Source of the DNA: JAAZMA01 sp036720245
GTDB lineage: Bacteria; Bacillota; Clostridia; Tissierellales; Tepidimicrobiaceae
DNA length: 61,975 nucleotides
Assembly: GCA_036720245.1 (NCBI GenBank)
Contig: DAIMNI010000005.1
Coordinates: 1 to 61,975, forward strand
Reading direction: 5' to 3'
The translations under genes were made by a program, and so were the position numbers. The notes beneath the pieces were generated by a model. The model had not been told where the DNA came from. It did not search any database and saw only the letters and a program-made list of their open reading frames with translations. Below are positions 1 to 8,450 of this stretch, one piece after another. Within the stretch, counting starts at the first letter, position 1. Each line of letters opens with the position of its first letter.

Positions 1-92
1 AAATGCACCTCTTTGCTGTCTAAAAACTCTACTTTTCTAAATTTTGTTGGCTAGCCTTTTCTATCCCTCAGTCTCTTTTATCACAAAGTATA
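1..92. other. Spacer at window edge
   Basis: No gene is visible. Read on the minus strand the last bases before the window edge contain an AAGAGGTG-like ribosome site, so another minus-strand gene may start just outside the window. That is an inference from one motif. Confidence 0.3.
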
Positions 93-422
93 TTAATGTT
101 CACAAAAACTATCTGTTGATATTAGTTCCCCTTTTATATATTTTTCTGCTAAATCATCGCTTAATCCTTCAGCACCTACTACTACTTCGATTCCATTTTC
201 ATTAAATAATTGTTGAGCTGATGCCCCCATTCCTCCTGTTATAATAACATTTACATCTAATTCTTTCAAAAATACTGGAAGATATCCAGGTCTATGTCCT
301 GGATTTGGTGTAAAACTCTTATTTATTATCTTTTCTTCTTCAACTTCATATACTGTAAAACCTTCACAATGTCCAAAATGTGCACTCGCTTGATTATTTT
401 CACTTGCAACTGCTATTTTCAT
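93..422 (-). CDS. NifX/NafY-like FeMo-cofactor-domain protein
   Basis: A 109-residue protein of the dinitrogenase iron-molybdenum cofactor (NifB/NifX/NafY) fold, which binds metal clusters or their precursors. It opens with MKIAVASENN, has the HFGHCEGF segment (His and Cys as likely ligands) near residue 16-23, and the VIITGGMGASAQQLF segment typical of the family. An AAGGAGG site precedes the ATG. It is the last gene in the window of a minus-strand cluster and follows two ferredoxin-containing ATPases by 19 bases. No nif structural gene is visible, so a role in nitrogenase is unlikely; the true cargo is unknown. Confidence 0.85.
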   Translation of the reverse strand: MKIAVASENNQASAHFGHCEGFTVYEVEEEKIINKSFTPNPGHRPGYLPVFLKELDVNVIITGGMGASAQQLFNENGIEVVVGAEGLSDDLAEKYIKGELISTDSFCEH

Positions 423-441
423 TTGAAATTCCTCCTTAATA

Positions 442-1287
442 TTATATAAGTTTTTTAATATTATCCCACATATTTTCTATTGCCTTCTCTGCTATGCTAT
501 CCTTATAAAAAGTTATCGGTTTTAACTCATTTATAGATTTCATAACCATATCATCATATGGAATTTTCCCTACTAATTTTAAACCTTTTCGATTAACATA
601 ATCTTGTATTTCTCTAGCTACTTCTTCATTTATATCATATTTATTTATACAAACCATAGTGAAAACCTGAAAATGTTCACATAAAGTAACAACCCTCTTC
701 AGATCTTCAAGACCTGATTTAGTTGGTTCTGTTACAACTAATACTGCATCACTACCTGTCACAGATGCAATAACAGGACAACATATTCCTGGAGAACCAT
801 CTATTATAGTTAATTGTTCATCTTTAGAAAATTTCTTTGCTTTTTTACGAAGAAATGATATAAGAAGTCCTGAAGCATCACTTCCTATTCCCATCTCTGC
901 CCTTGCAATAATACCTCGGTCTGTTTCTGTTATAAATGTATCTGCTACCTTTTCATCTTTTAATACTATAGCATCCTGAGGACATGCTAAAACACATGCA
1001 CCACAACCTTCACAGGCAAAAGGATCTATTCTAAAATTCTTAATAGCATCAAATCTGCAAACTTCTTCACATTTGCCACATTTTATACATTTATCTTCAT
1101 CCATCACAGCTATCTTTCCACCACAAAAATCTTCTTTCTCTATATCCTTACCTTCATAATACATATAAAAATTAGATGCTTCTACATCACAATCCACTCT
1201 TATAACATCTTTGGCAAGTTCGGATAGTGCTGTTGCAATAGTAGTTTTACCAGTTCCACCTTTTCCACTAAGCACTACTAATTCCAT
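442..1287 (-). CDS. MinD-superfamily P-loop ATPase with inserted ferredoxin domain (copy 1)
   Basis: A 281-residue ParA/MinD-type ATPase. The deviant Walker A GKGGTGKTT lies at residues 8-16, and a 2[4Fe-4S] ferredoxin module is inserted at about residues 60-112 (CIKCGKCEEVC and CEGCGACVLACP). The IIDGSPG segment is the switch/Walker B region. Family members are often found with NifX-like proteins in anaerobes, but their substrate is not established. It overlaps the end of the upstream paralogue by 10 bases, implying translational coupling, and uses a GGAGGTG ribosome site. Likely forms a heterodimer with that paralogue (inference). Confidence 0.9.
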   Translation of the reverse strand: MELVVLSGKGGTGKTTIATALSELAKDVIRVDCDVEASNFYMYYEGKDIEKEDFCGGKIAVMDEDKCIKCGKCEEVCRFDAIKNFRIDPFACEGCGACVLACPQDAIVLKDEKVADTFITETDRGIIARAEMGIGSDASGLLISFLRKKAKKFSKDEQLTIIDGSPGICCPVIASVTGSDAVLVVTEPTKSGLEDLKRVVTLCEHFQVFTMVCINKYDINEEVAREIQDYVNRKGLKLVGKIPYDDMVMKSINELKPITFYKDSIAEKAIENMWDNIKKLI

Positions 1288-2108
1288 TTCAGCACCTCCT
1301 TTGACCTGTTTGCTAGTTCTTCAAATATAGATTTAAATTTTGAATTGTCATAAAGAATTTCTCCTTTTGAATAAGCTTGTGCTATATCCCTTCTATAGGA
1401 AATACTTCCTATTATTTCTATATTCTCTTTTTTACAATATTGTCTTATTATATTATTCTTTCCATCATCTTTGTTTATGATTATTCCAAAAGGAATATCA
1501 AACATTCTTACAACTCCTACAGCAATTTTTAAATCATGAAGTCCAAACTCAGAAGGTTCTGTAACTAGTATTGTTGCATCAACATACCTTAATGCATTTA
1601 CTACATTACAAGAAGTGCCAGGTGGGCAATCAATTAAATTGTTTTTCCCTTCTAAGCTTTGTAAAAGTTTTTTAATAATTGGCACTGCTATAGGTTCACC
1701 TACATTTAATATTCCTCTACTGCAATATATATCTCCTACTTTTCCACTTTCAATTTTACCTGTTTCTCTTTCCCCATAGCTTATAGCACCATATTTACAT
1801 GCAATCTCACAAGCTCCACAACTATGACACATCTTTTCAAAAAGTACAATTTCATCTTTTACTTTTGCAAGTGCATTAAATTGACATACCTTTACACATT
1901 CTCCACAAACAACACATTTTTCATTATCTATAATTGGGTATTCTACCATAACCTTTTCTGTTTTTTCTATTTTAGGTTTTAAAAATAAAAATCCATTTGG
2001 TTCTTCTACATCCGAATCTACGTAATTAAATTTTAATGCAAGAGCTAGATTAGTAGAAACTGTAGTCTTACCAGTTCCTCCTTTTCCACTAAGTACTGCT
2101 ATATTCAC
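1278..2108 (-). CDS. MinD-superfamily P-loop ATPase with inserted ferredoxin domain (copy 2)
   Basis: A 276-residue paralogue of the next gene, with Walker A GKGGTGKTT at residues 8-16 and an inserted ferredoxin module with CVVCGECVKVC and CHSCGACEIAC at about residues 65-110. The segment LIDCPPGTSC gives the downstream Asp motif. The start is GTG at 2106-2108 with a GGAGTG site upstream. It lies 17 bases after the broken NifX-like gene. Tandem pairs like this suggest an ATP-driven cluster-transfer or reductive-activation dimer; that function is inferred, not known. Confidence 0.9.
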   Translation of the reverse strand: MNIAVLSGKGGTGKTTVSTNLALALKFNYVDSDVEEPNGFLFLKPKIEKTEKVMVEYPIIDNEKCVVCGECVKVCQFNALAKVKDEIVLFEKMCHSCGACEIACKYGAISYGERETGKIESGKVGDIYCSRGILNVGEPIAVPIIKKLLQSLEGKNNLIDCPPGTSCNVVNALRYVDATILVTEPSEFGLHDLKIAVGVVRMFDIPFGIIINKDDGKNNIIRQYCKKENIEIIGSISYRRDIAQAYSKGEILYDNSKFKSIFEELANRSKEVLKWN

Positions 2109-2125
2109 TATATGCTCACTCCAAT

Positions 2126-2491
2126 CTATTTGTTTCCTCCATGATGTGCAGTCCCAGACATAACTATTTCTTGAAGTTCTCCATTATTATATTTTTCAAG
2201 AACTGAACTTACAGCCATACTTTCACACTTATATGCTTTAATTCCTTCTTTTTTGATAAGGCCAAAAGCATTTGGCCCTAAATTTCCTGTTATTATAACA
2301 TCAACCTTTTCGTCAATCAATTGATTTTATGCAGCAATACCTGCCCCACTACTCGCTAATTTTGCCTCATTTTCTAAAACTTTGATTTCTCCAGTATCCG
2401 TATCGTGAATTTGAAAATATTCACATCTACCAAATCTCTTATCTAATAAACTATCCTTATTTTTCCCTTTAACTGAAATTCCTATTTTCAT
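2126..2491 (-). pseudogene. NifX/NafY-like protein interrupted by an in-frame TAA
   Basis: The reading frame begins MKIGISVKGKNKDS, has the RFGRCEYFQI metal-site segment and runs to GIAA; the next codon is TAA (2327-2329). The same frame then continues as NQLIDEKVDVIITGNLGPNA, the normal second half of the family, and ends with an HHGG tail. A single C-to-T change of CAA to TAA would explain it. An alternative ATG lies two codons upstream at 2497, and an AGGAGG site is at 2502-2507. It is either a recent nonsense mutation, a sequencing error, or two separately translated pieces (a TTG codon at 2320 could restart). Confidence 0.75.
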
Positions 2492-2528
2492 TATCATTAT
2501 ACCTCCTAATTTAAAGTATTTGTTTATT

Positions 2529-2900
2529 TTAAAATATAATTTCATCTCTATTTCTGCCATGTCTATGTCGGCTTCTAAAACAAGGTGAACATTTCTCACG
2601 ATTTATATTACATACTATATAATCTCCACCTTCAATTTTTAAAATTTTCCCATTCACTAAGCTATCTGCAACCTTTTTCTTTGCATCAACATACATTCTC
2701 TGGACTGTAGAACGTGCCACATCCATTCTTTCAGCACATTGCTCCTGTTCTAACCCCTCAAGATCTATAAGGCGAATAACCTCATACTCTTCTACCGTCA
2801 ATAGTATAGTTTCCTTATTATCATCTATCCCATTTAGAGGTCCAAATGTTTCATAGTCGGGTACACCACAAACTCTTCTTCGTTTTCTGGGTCTTACCAT
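2529..2900 (-). CDS. DUF134 family HTH protein
   Basis: A small protein of the DUF134 family. It opens MVRPRKRRRVCG, then has the PDYETFGPLNG segment, a sigma-like helix-turn-helix (LTVEEYEVIRLIDLEGLEQE, then ARSTVQRMY) and a Cys-containing tail (REKCSPCFRSRH). The family is DNA-binding by fold and is commonly found beside NifX-like genes. I chose the ATG at 2900 over an upstream in-frame ATG because an AGGAGGT site at 2907-2913 points to it. The gene starts 4 bases before the stop of the Fur-family gene, so the two are likely co-transcribed. Confidence 0.85.
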   Translation of the reverse strand: MVRPRKRRRVCGVPDYETFGPLNGIDDNKETILLTVEEYEVIRLIDLEGLEQEQCAERMDVARSTVQRMYVDAKKKVADSLVNGKILKIEGGDYIVCNINREKCSPCFRSRHRHGRNRDEIIF

Positions 2901-2904
2901 ATAT

Positions 2905-3381
2905 TTACCTCCTATCAATACAATTAGTACATAATCCACAATACATTATATCAACATCATTTATTTCCGTAGAATACTTTTCTTCAATTAAATTATTTAT
3001 TTTTAGATGTTTTAAAATTATTTCTCTATCAACAATATCTTTAATATCTCCACATTTTTTACACTTGAAATGTATATGCAATGGCTTCCTTGCATACATT
3101 TTCAATTCATAATAACTAATATCATCAACTTTAAATTCCTTCAATATCTCTAAATTTACAAAAAGATTTACATTCCTATATACCGTTGATATTCCAATCC
3201 CTTTGTATTTTAGATTATTATAAATTTTTTCTACGCTCAAATGTTCCCCTTCATTTTCTATGAACTCTTTTAATATTTCACTTCTCTGATTAGTCATCCT
3301 ATATCCAGCATCTTTTATTAGGTCTTTGATTAATAAAAAACTTTCTTCATTTTCTTCATTGTAATCACTAAACTTTTCCAT
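2905..3381 (-). CDS. Fur/PerR-family metalloregulator
   Basis: A 158-residue winged-helix regulator of the Fur superfamily. The N-terminal part has GYRMTNQRSEIL and the recognition-helix region GIGISTVYRNVNLF. The C-terminal part has the HIHFKCKKCGDI ligand region and a CGLCTNC structural zinc site. Fur-type proteins sense Fe, Mn, Zn or peroxide; the subtype cannot be fixed from sequence by eye. It sits inside a cluster of Fe-S and metal-cofactor genes, which suggests it reports iron or oxidant status to that cluster. Ribosome site AAAGGTG upstream. Confidence 0.88.
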   Translation of the reverse strand: MEKFSDYNEENEESFLLIKDLIKDAGYRMTNQRSEILKEFIENEGEHLSVEKIYNNLKYKGIGISTVYRNVNLFVNLEILKEFKVDDISYYELKMYARKPLHIHFKCKKCGDIKDIVDREIILKHLKINNLIEEKYSTEINDVDIMYCGLCTNCIDRR

Positions 3382-3428
3382 CTAATCAACACCTTTATAA
3401 ATTTGATTCATAGAAAACAACATAATAA

Positions 3429-4289
3429 TCATCTACAAAATATTCCATCATATTTTTTTATAGAAAACATTTTTGCAAACATATTGCACTTACATAAAAA
3501 TATATAATATATATTTGCATCTGTTCCATACAATGTTTCAAAATTTCCTTGACCTTTTGATATTATTAAATCACTACTAAATAAAGATTTCCTAGTTTCT
3601 TGGTTGATTTCTTTTATATCTGTTCCTGGTATATCGGTACCATTTTCTATAATTTTACCAAATTTATCAATTTCAACATTAATAGCATCCTTATATGTAA
3701 CATCGTTAAGCACTGGTTCTCCTCTAACAATAATATCTATTTCAATGCGTTGATTCAACTCTTTTATAATTTTTATCAATAGCTTATCAAATACAACTTC
3801 ACCAGTATTATCTAATATATAGCATAACTTTTTCGCATTCAAAATTTCTTTTTTAAATATCTCATATGTAGAAATATCTACTTCTTGTTTTAATGCAGTG
3901 TTTATAATTTTTGCTAATAGTTTATCATCAACATTTTTCATAGCTCCAAAATCAATAAAATTGCCAGCCATTGCATATTTCAATGCCGAAAGAAGTTTGT
4001 CATCCGAACTATTAATAATATCCATTATATCTTCTTCAATTAATAGCATTTTATTGTTATATAATTGCTTTTCTTTGAAATATAAATCATTAATATTTAT
4101 ATTTTCTTTTAATATTTTCATTACTTTTGAATTTAAAAAAGGTGCAGTCATATCATCAGGATAAGAACTTATCTCTCTTAATATTTCCTTTGTAAATATA
4201 AATCTTTCTTCCTCATCATCTACATGTTTACAAAACAATTCATATGTTTTATTTATTATACAATATATACATTCTGCCGATGCTCTCAT
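3429..4289 (-). CDS. DUF89 family metal-dependent phosphatase-like protein
   Basis: A 286-residue DUF89/ARMT1-like protein. It has an N-terminal AECIYC pair of cysteines, ILDNTGEVVFDKLL (the Asp-Asn motif that binds the divalent metal), IVRGEPVLNDVT and SKGQGNFETL, all diagnostic of the family. DUF89 proteins are damage-control phosphatases acting on reactive phosphorylated metabolites. Finding one between an Mrp ATPase and a Fur-family regulator is not something I recognise from described operons. The ribosome site is AAGGTAAGG and the gene starts 38 bases after mrp. Confidence 0.85.
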   Translation of the reverse strand: MRASAECIYCIINKTYELFCKHVDDEEERFIFTKEILREISSYPDDMTAPFLNSKVMKILKENININDLYFKEKQLYNNKMLLIEEDIMDIINSSDDKLLSALKYAMAGNFIDFGAMKNVDDKLLAKIINTALKQEVDISTYEIFKKEILNAKKLCYILDNTGEVVFDKLLIKIIKELNQRIEIDIIVRGEPVLNDVTYKDAINVEIDKFGKIIENGTDIPGTDIKEINQETRKSLFSSDLIISKGQGNFETLYGTDANIYYIFLCKCNMFAKMFSIKKYDGIFCR

Positions 4290-4327
4290 GAATTTCCTTA
4301 CCTTCCTTTAGTATTTAAATATAATGT

Positions 4328-5131
4328 CTAGTTTCGTTTATTCAACACTTTTTCAATTACATCAACACAATCATCTACATATTCTTGATTAAACTTCTCA
4401 ATTTCTCCATTATCACACAATTGTGCAATCATAGGATCTATAGGAAGCCTACCAAGAAATCTTATTCCCATATCTTCTGCTATCTTTTCTGCTTTACTTT
4501 CTCCAAAAATATTTATTTTTTTATTACAATAAGGGCATATTGTATAACTCATATTTTCAATTATTCCTAAAATAGGAACATTCATAGCTTTTGCCATATT
4601 ATACGCTTTTTTTACAATAAGAGAAACTAAATCTTGTGGAGAAGTTACAATTATTATACCATCAAGAGCTACCATTTGAAATACTGTAAGTGGCACATCC
4701 CCTGTTCCTGGAGGCATATCAAAAAATAAATAATCTAAATCTCCCCATATAGTATCTGTCCAAAACTGTTTTACCGTATTTCCTATTAGTGGACCTCTCC
4801 ATATTACTGGAGAATCTGGTTGATCTAGAATTAAATTAATAGACATAAGTTTAATTCCATTATTAGTTGTAACTGGATAAATACCTAATTCACTAGTCTT
4901 TGCCCTTTGATTTTTTCCGTCAAACATTTTGGGTATAGATGGACCAGTAATATCAGCATCTAATATACCAACATTATAACCTTTTTTATTCATCATAACA
5001 GACAATAATGCCGTTACAAGAGATTTACCTACTCCACCTTTTCCACTTAAAACAGCTACTTTCCTCTTAATATTATTCATTTTATTTGTTTCACATCTAA
5101 AATCTTCAATATTATGTTTTTCTTTATCCAT
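4328..5131 (-). CDS. mrp: Mrp/NBP35-family Fe-S carrier ATPase
   Basis: A 267-residue P-loop ATPase of the Mrp/ApbC/NBP35 family, which carries a bridging [4Fe-4S] cluster to target proteins. Visible are the Walker A GKGGVGKS near residues 30-37, ILDADITGPSIPKMF, FFDMPPGTGDVPLT, and the CPYC pair (TICPYCNKKINIFG) that holds the cluster at the dimer interface. An AAGGAGAG site precedes the ATG. It heads the minus-strand run down to the NifX-like genes and is separated from the DUF5320 gene by a terminator-like hairpin. Confidence 0.93.
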   Translation of the reverse strand: MDKEKHNIEDFRCETNKMNNIKRKVAVLSGKGGVGKSLVTALLSVMMNKKGYNVGILDADITGPSIPKMFDGKNQRAKTSELGIYPVTTNNGIKLMSINLILDQPDSPVIWRGPLIGNTVKQFWTDTIWGDLDYLFFDMPPGTGDVPLTVFQMVALDGIIIVTSPQDLVSLIVKKAYNMAKAMNVPILGIIENMSYTICPYCNKKINIFGESKAEKIAEDMGIRFLGRLPIDPMIAQLCDNGEIEKFNQEYVDDCVDVIEKVLNKRN

Positions 5132-5173
5132 TTTTTTGCTCTCCTTGACAATAATATTTTTAAAAATTTTTTA

Positions 5174-5198
5174 GGGAAATAGGAGTTCCTATTTCCCC
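5174..5198 (-). terminator. Terminator-like hairpin between DUF5320 gene and mrp
   Basis: On the minus strand GGGGAAATAGGA is followed by TCCTATTTCCC and then a run of A and T (TAAAAAATTTTT). It could end the short DUF5320 transcript or attenuate read-through into mrp. Confidence 0.6.
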
Positions 5199-5204
5199 TA
5201 ATTG

Positions 5205-5519
5205 TTATTCATCTTCGTCTTGTGATTCATCTAATATCTCATTAATATCTTTAAGTCTTGCTTCAAGTATTGCCTTTTCTTCTTCAATAAAAGCTCTTTC
5301 AATGCTTTCATCTACTGGATATGGTTCATATGGGTATGGTCCATAATAACCATAATATCCTAAACCTCTTCCATATCCTCTCCCGAATCCTCTTCCGTAT
5401 CCATATCTAAGCCCTAATCTTGGTCTTCTATAAGAAAAATATCCTCCTCCACATGGTCCTAATCCTCTTCCAGTTAATGGCCCCATTCCTAATGGGCCAG
5501 TTCCATTTCTACCTGGCAT
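5205..5519 (-). CDS. DUF5320 Gly/Arg/Tyr-rich small protein
   Basis: A 104-residue protein with three parts: MPGRNGTGPLGMGPLTGRG at the start, a Gly-Tyr-Arg-rich low-complexity stretch at about residues 27-68, and an acidic helical tail with likely coiled-coil character (EEEKAILEARLKDINEIL). This matches DUF5320, a family found beside NifX and MinD-type ATPases in anaerobes and without a known function. It has its own well-formed promoter and an AGGAGG site. A truncated second copy lies at 8451-8564. Confidence 0.85.
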   Translation of the reverse strand: MPGRNGTGPLGMGPLTGRGLGPCGGGYFSYRRPRLGLRYGYGRGFGRGYGRGLGYYGYYGPYPYEPYPVDESIERAFIEEEKAILEARLKDINEILDESQDEDE

Positions 5520-5563
5520 TTTATTACCTCCTTTTTGTTTTGGGTTTATGTTCTTTATATTAT

Positions 5564-5591
5564 ATTATATATCATTATTGGCATATGTCAA
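5564..5591 (-). promoter_or_regulatory. SigA-type promoter of the DUF5320 gene
   Basis: TTGACA (5586-5591) and TATAAT (5564-5569) are separated by 16 bases, upstream of the DUF5320 start. The surrounding ~90 bases are nearly repeated upstream of the second, truncated DUF5320 gene. Confidence 0.7.
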
Positions 5592-5623
5592 TAACATTTT
5601 TTGTAATTTTAAGTGCACTTGAA

Positions 5624-5652
5624 TTGACAACAAGAAAATGTACTTATATAAT
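5624..5652 (+). promoter_or_regulatory. SigA-type promoter of the radical SAM gene
   Basis: A consensus TTGACA (5624-5629) and TATAAT (5647-5652) with a 17-base spacer. A perfect palindrome, ACTTATATAATATAAGT (5643-5659), covers the -10 and looks like a repressor site. The palindrome AAGTGCACTT (5611-5620) lies just upstream. Confidence 0.75.
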
Positions 5653-5720
5653 ATAAGTGTAAGCATACATTTGGTTAGTGTATCGGTATGTAAATATCAA
5701 TATATCTTTGAGGTGATAAA

Positions 5721-6640
5721 ATGAATAATTTTAAATATATTTACGGACCTGTACCTTCAAGAAGAATGGGACTTTCTATTGGAATAAGTCCTATAGCTAA
5801 AGGGCATTGCAATTATTCTTGTATATATTGTCAATTAGGAAGGACAAGGTGCATGACAAATAAAAGAGAAGAGTTTTTTAATTGCAATGAAATAATTGAA
5901 GAGTTTAAATTATATTTAAGAGATAATATTGATTTTGATGTAGTTACAATAGTAGGGGAAGGCGAACCTACACTGTATTCCAAATTAGGCAATTTAATTA
6001 AAGAATTGAAACTTCTTACAAACAAGCCTGTAGCAGTTATAACAAATGGGGCACTAATGTCAGATAGTTCAGTAAGAGAAGAATTGAAAAATGCAGATAT
6101 AGTACTTCCTTCTTTAGATGCTTGTTAATGTTTAAAAAAATAAATAGGCCATATGGAAGTATAAAATTTGATGAAATAGTTGAAGGATTAAGAACTTTTT
6201 CCAAGGAATATAATGGTCAACTATGGATTGAGACAATGATTATAAAAGATCTTAATGATAATAGAGAATTTTTCTTAGATTTTAAAAAATTACTTGATAC
6301 AATAAGCTACCATAAATTGTATATTAATTCTCCAGTAAGACCACCAGCTGAACAGTCTGTAAAACAACCATCAAAGGAATCTATTAAAAAAGCTATATCA
6401 ATATTAGGAGGAATATCCATAGATGAACTAGTATCTGAAGGCTTTTATAGTAAAATAAAAGATGATTACGAAGCTATTATAAGCATTATTAAAAGACATC
6501 CAATGAACCAATTTGAAATAAAATCTTTTATAGAAAAAAGAGGAAATTCTAATATAGAAGATTTTTTACAAAAACTAGATAAAGATAACAATATAGAAGT
6601 AATAAATTATAAAAATTATTATACTTATAGATTGAAATAA
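5721..6640 (+). pseudogene. Radical SAM protein split by a frameshift
   Basis: The first frame (5721-6128) begins YGPVPSRRMGLSIGI after six residues and has the CNYSCIYCQLG cluster motif (CxxxCxxC), then IVGEGEPTLY. It ends at TAA (6126-6128) right after LPSLDAC. The rest continues in another frame from about 6128 as FKKINRPYGSIKFDEIVEG through to the family's C-terminal half, ending at 6640. The frame change fits a loss of 1, 4 or 7 bases; 7 would restore the usual spacing of this segment. It is a recently broken gene or a sequencing error. Pyridoxal kinase follows 12 bases later. Confidence 0.75.
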
Positions 6641-6652
6641 AGGGGGATTCAT

Positions 6653-7525
6653 ATGAAAAATCCTATAAAAAAAGTAGCAGCTATTCATGATTTGTCTGGA
6701 TATGGAAGAGCTTCACTTACAGCAATAATACCCATACTTTCATCCATGAACATACAAGTATGCCCTTTCCCTACAGCAGTTCTATCAAATAATACTGGAG
6801 GATTTGATAGTTTCTCATTTGTAGATTTGACTGATTCAATGGAAAATTATATGAATCATTGGGCAAAAGAAAATATTAAATTCGACTGTATCTATAGTGG
6901 CTTTCTAGGCTCCTCAAAGCAAGTCGATATAATTTTAGACTTTATCGAAATTTTTAGCAATAATTCCACTATGGTTGTGATTGATCCTGTTATGGGAGAC
7001 AATGGGGAGCTATATCCCACTATAAACAAAAATATAGTTGAAAATATGAAAAAATTAATAAAAAAATCAGATATTATTACTCCAAATCTTACAGAAGCTC
7101 TATATTTATTAGAAAAATCATATATTAAAAACATTAATGAAAATGAAGCAAAAAAAATGCTAATAGATTTATCTAATATGGGACCTAGAATAGTTGTCAT
7201 TACAAGTATTCCAGATGCTATCAAATCAGACAATATAGATGTATTCGGATATGATAGGGAAAATAATAAATTCTGGAAAGTAGGTTGTAAACATATCCCT
7301 GTAGAATTTCCTGGCACTGGAGATGCATTCACTAGTGTACTAATAGGAAGTCTACTAAAGGGTGATAGCTTGCCTATAGCACTAGAACGAAGTGCCAAAT
7401 TTGTCTCTATCAGCATTAAAGAAAGTTATGGATACAATTATCCTACAAAAGAAGGAATTCTATTGGAAAAAACCCTTGATATTTTAAAAATGCCAATTAT
7501 GAATACCAACTATGAATTGCTATAA
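6653..7525 (+). CDS. pdxY: Pyridoxal/pyridoxamine kinase
   Basis: A 290-residue ribokinase-fold kinase that phosphorylates vitamin B6 vitamers in the salvage pathway. The start AAIHDLSGYGRASLTAIIP, the FPTAVLSNNTGGF segment, VVIDPVMGDNGELY, ITPNLTEA, and the C-terminal anion-hole and catalytic motif PGTGDAFTSVL all match PdxK/PdxY-type pyridoxamine kinases. The ribosome site is AAAGGGGG. It shares the promoter upstream of the broken radical SAM gene. SelA, encoded nearby, is a PLP enzyme, but a functional link is only conjecture. Confidence 0.9.
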   Translation: MKNPIKKVAAIHDLSGYGRASLTAIIPILSSMNIQVCPFPTAVLSNNTGGFDSFSFVDLTDSMENYMNHWAKENIKFDCIYSGFLGSSKQVDIILDFIEIFSNNSTMVVIDPVMGDNGELYPTINKNIVENMKKLIKKSDIITPNLTEALYLLEKSYIKNINENEAKKMLIDLSNMGPRIVVITSIPDAIKSDNIDVFGYDRENNKFWKVGCKHIPVEFPGTGDAFTSVLIGSLLKGDSLPIALERSAKFVSISIKESYGYNYPTKEGILLEKTLDILKMPIMNTNYELL

Positions 7526-7568
7526 AAACAAAATATGAATATCGAAATTGTTAAAAATGACAAATAGA

Positions 7569-8402
7569 CTAGTAGTTTATTACTTCATTGATTAGCCTTT
7601 TTTTGTCTTTAGGTAATGTTCCTTTAATCTTTATTATATTTGTTGGATGTGTTGTATCAAATATAGTTGGAGCCTTAGGTTCCAGATTTTCTAAAAGAGT
7701 TTTTATTTCTATTAATCGCTCCTTTCCACAAGGAAGAATAAAATCGCCTCTTTTTATCATATTACTTAATTCTGTTCCATGAAAAACTGTTAGACTCATA
7801 GTAATAACTTTATTTGTTATAAATTGATTGATCATTTTAGCAGTTGCAACTGCATTATCTATAGATTCCCCTTCACCAGCTATTCCATACATAACTATAG
7901 TGTTGAATGATAATTTTGCTCCATTTAGTTTCTTTGCCTGTTTAATTGCTTCACTTACCGTATGACCTTTATTCATCAATTTTAAAACATCATCCCTGCC
8001 TGTTTCAAAACCAATATAAAGTAGTCTAAGCCCTGCATCATGAAGAATGGATAATTCCTCGATTGAATATTTAGCAATACTCTTTATGGACGCATATGAA
8101 GCTACGCAAGCACAATACGGCAAATACTTATGTATCATCTCTAATAATTGCTTCATTTTATCAAATCCTATTGACATAGGATTTGCACCTGTCAAAAATA
8201 CTTTTTCAGTATAAATATATACATTTAACAATTGCATTTCTATATCTGAAATTGGAACTTCATAGTATTTATCATCTTTATACATAGAACAAAATGCACA
8301 TTTGTTATATGCACATCCTGATGTTACCGGTAATAAAATAGTAGTCATTTCATCCTGTGGATAATAAATTGTATCTTTTTTATACATAATTCCTGATTTC
8401 AA
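7569..8402 (-). CDS. Radical SAM protein (Elp3/HemN-like fold)
   Basis: A 277-residue radical SAM enzyme. The cluster motif is CAYNKCAFCSMY (CxxxCxxC) at about residues 31-38, followed by VFLTGANPMS and LLYIGFETGRDDVLKLMNKGHT, typical of the Elp3/HemN-related class. No accessory domain is recognisable, so the substrate is unknown. It is a single gene, 48 bases downstream of the truncated DUF5320 copy on the same strand, and may use that gene's promoter. Confidence 0.8.
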   Translation of the reverse strand: MKSGIMYKKDTIYYPQDEMTTILLPVTSGCAYNKCAFCSMYKDDKYYEVPISDIEMQLLNVYIYTEKVFLTGANPMSIGFDKMKQLLEMIHKYLPYCACVASYASIKSIAKYSIEELSILHDAGLRLLYIGFETGRDDVLKLMNKGHTVSEAIKQAKKLNGAKLSFNTIVMYGIAGEGESIDNAVATAKMINQFITNKVITMSLTVFHGTELSNMIKRGDFILPCGKERLIEIKTLLENLEPKAPTIFDTTHPTNIIKIKGTLPKDKKRLINEVINY

Positions 8403-8450
8403 AACCTAGATAGTTATACATCTAGCTACAAACCAGGGTTTCACCTACCT

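Noticed and set aside
2327..2329. Recoding of the NifX stop as selenocysteine or pyrrolysine
   Set aside because: The codon is TAA, not TGA or TAG, and no Cys- or Lys-like position is expected there in the family.
6126..6140. Programmed frameshifting in the radical SAM gene
   Set aside because: The A-rich slippery-looking run is downstream of the zero-frame stop, so a ribosome would terminate first; a mutation or error is simpler.
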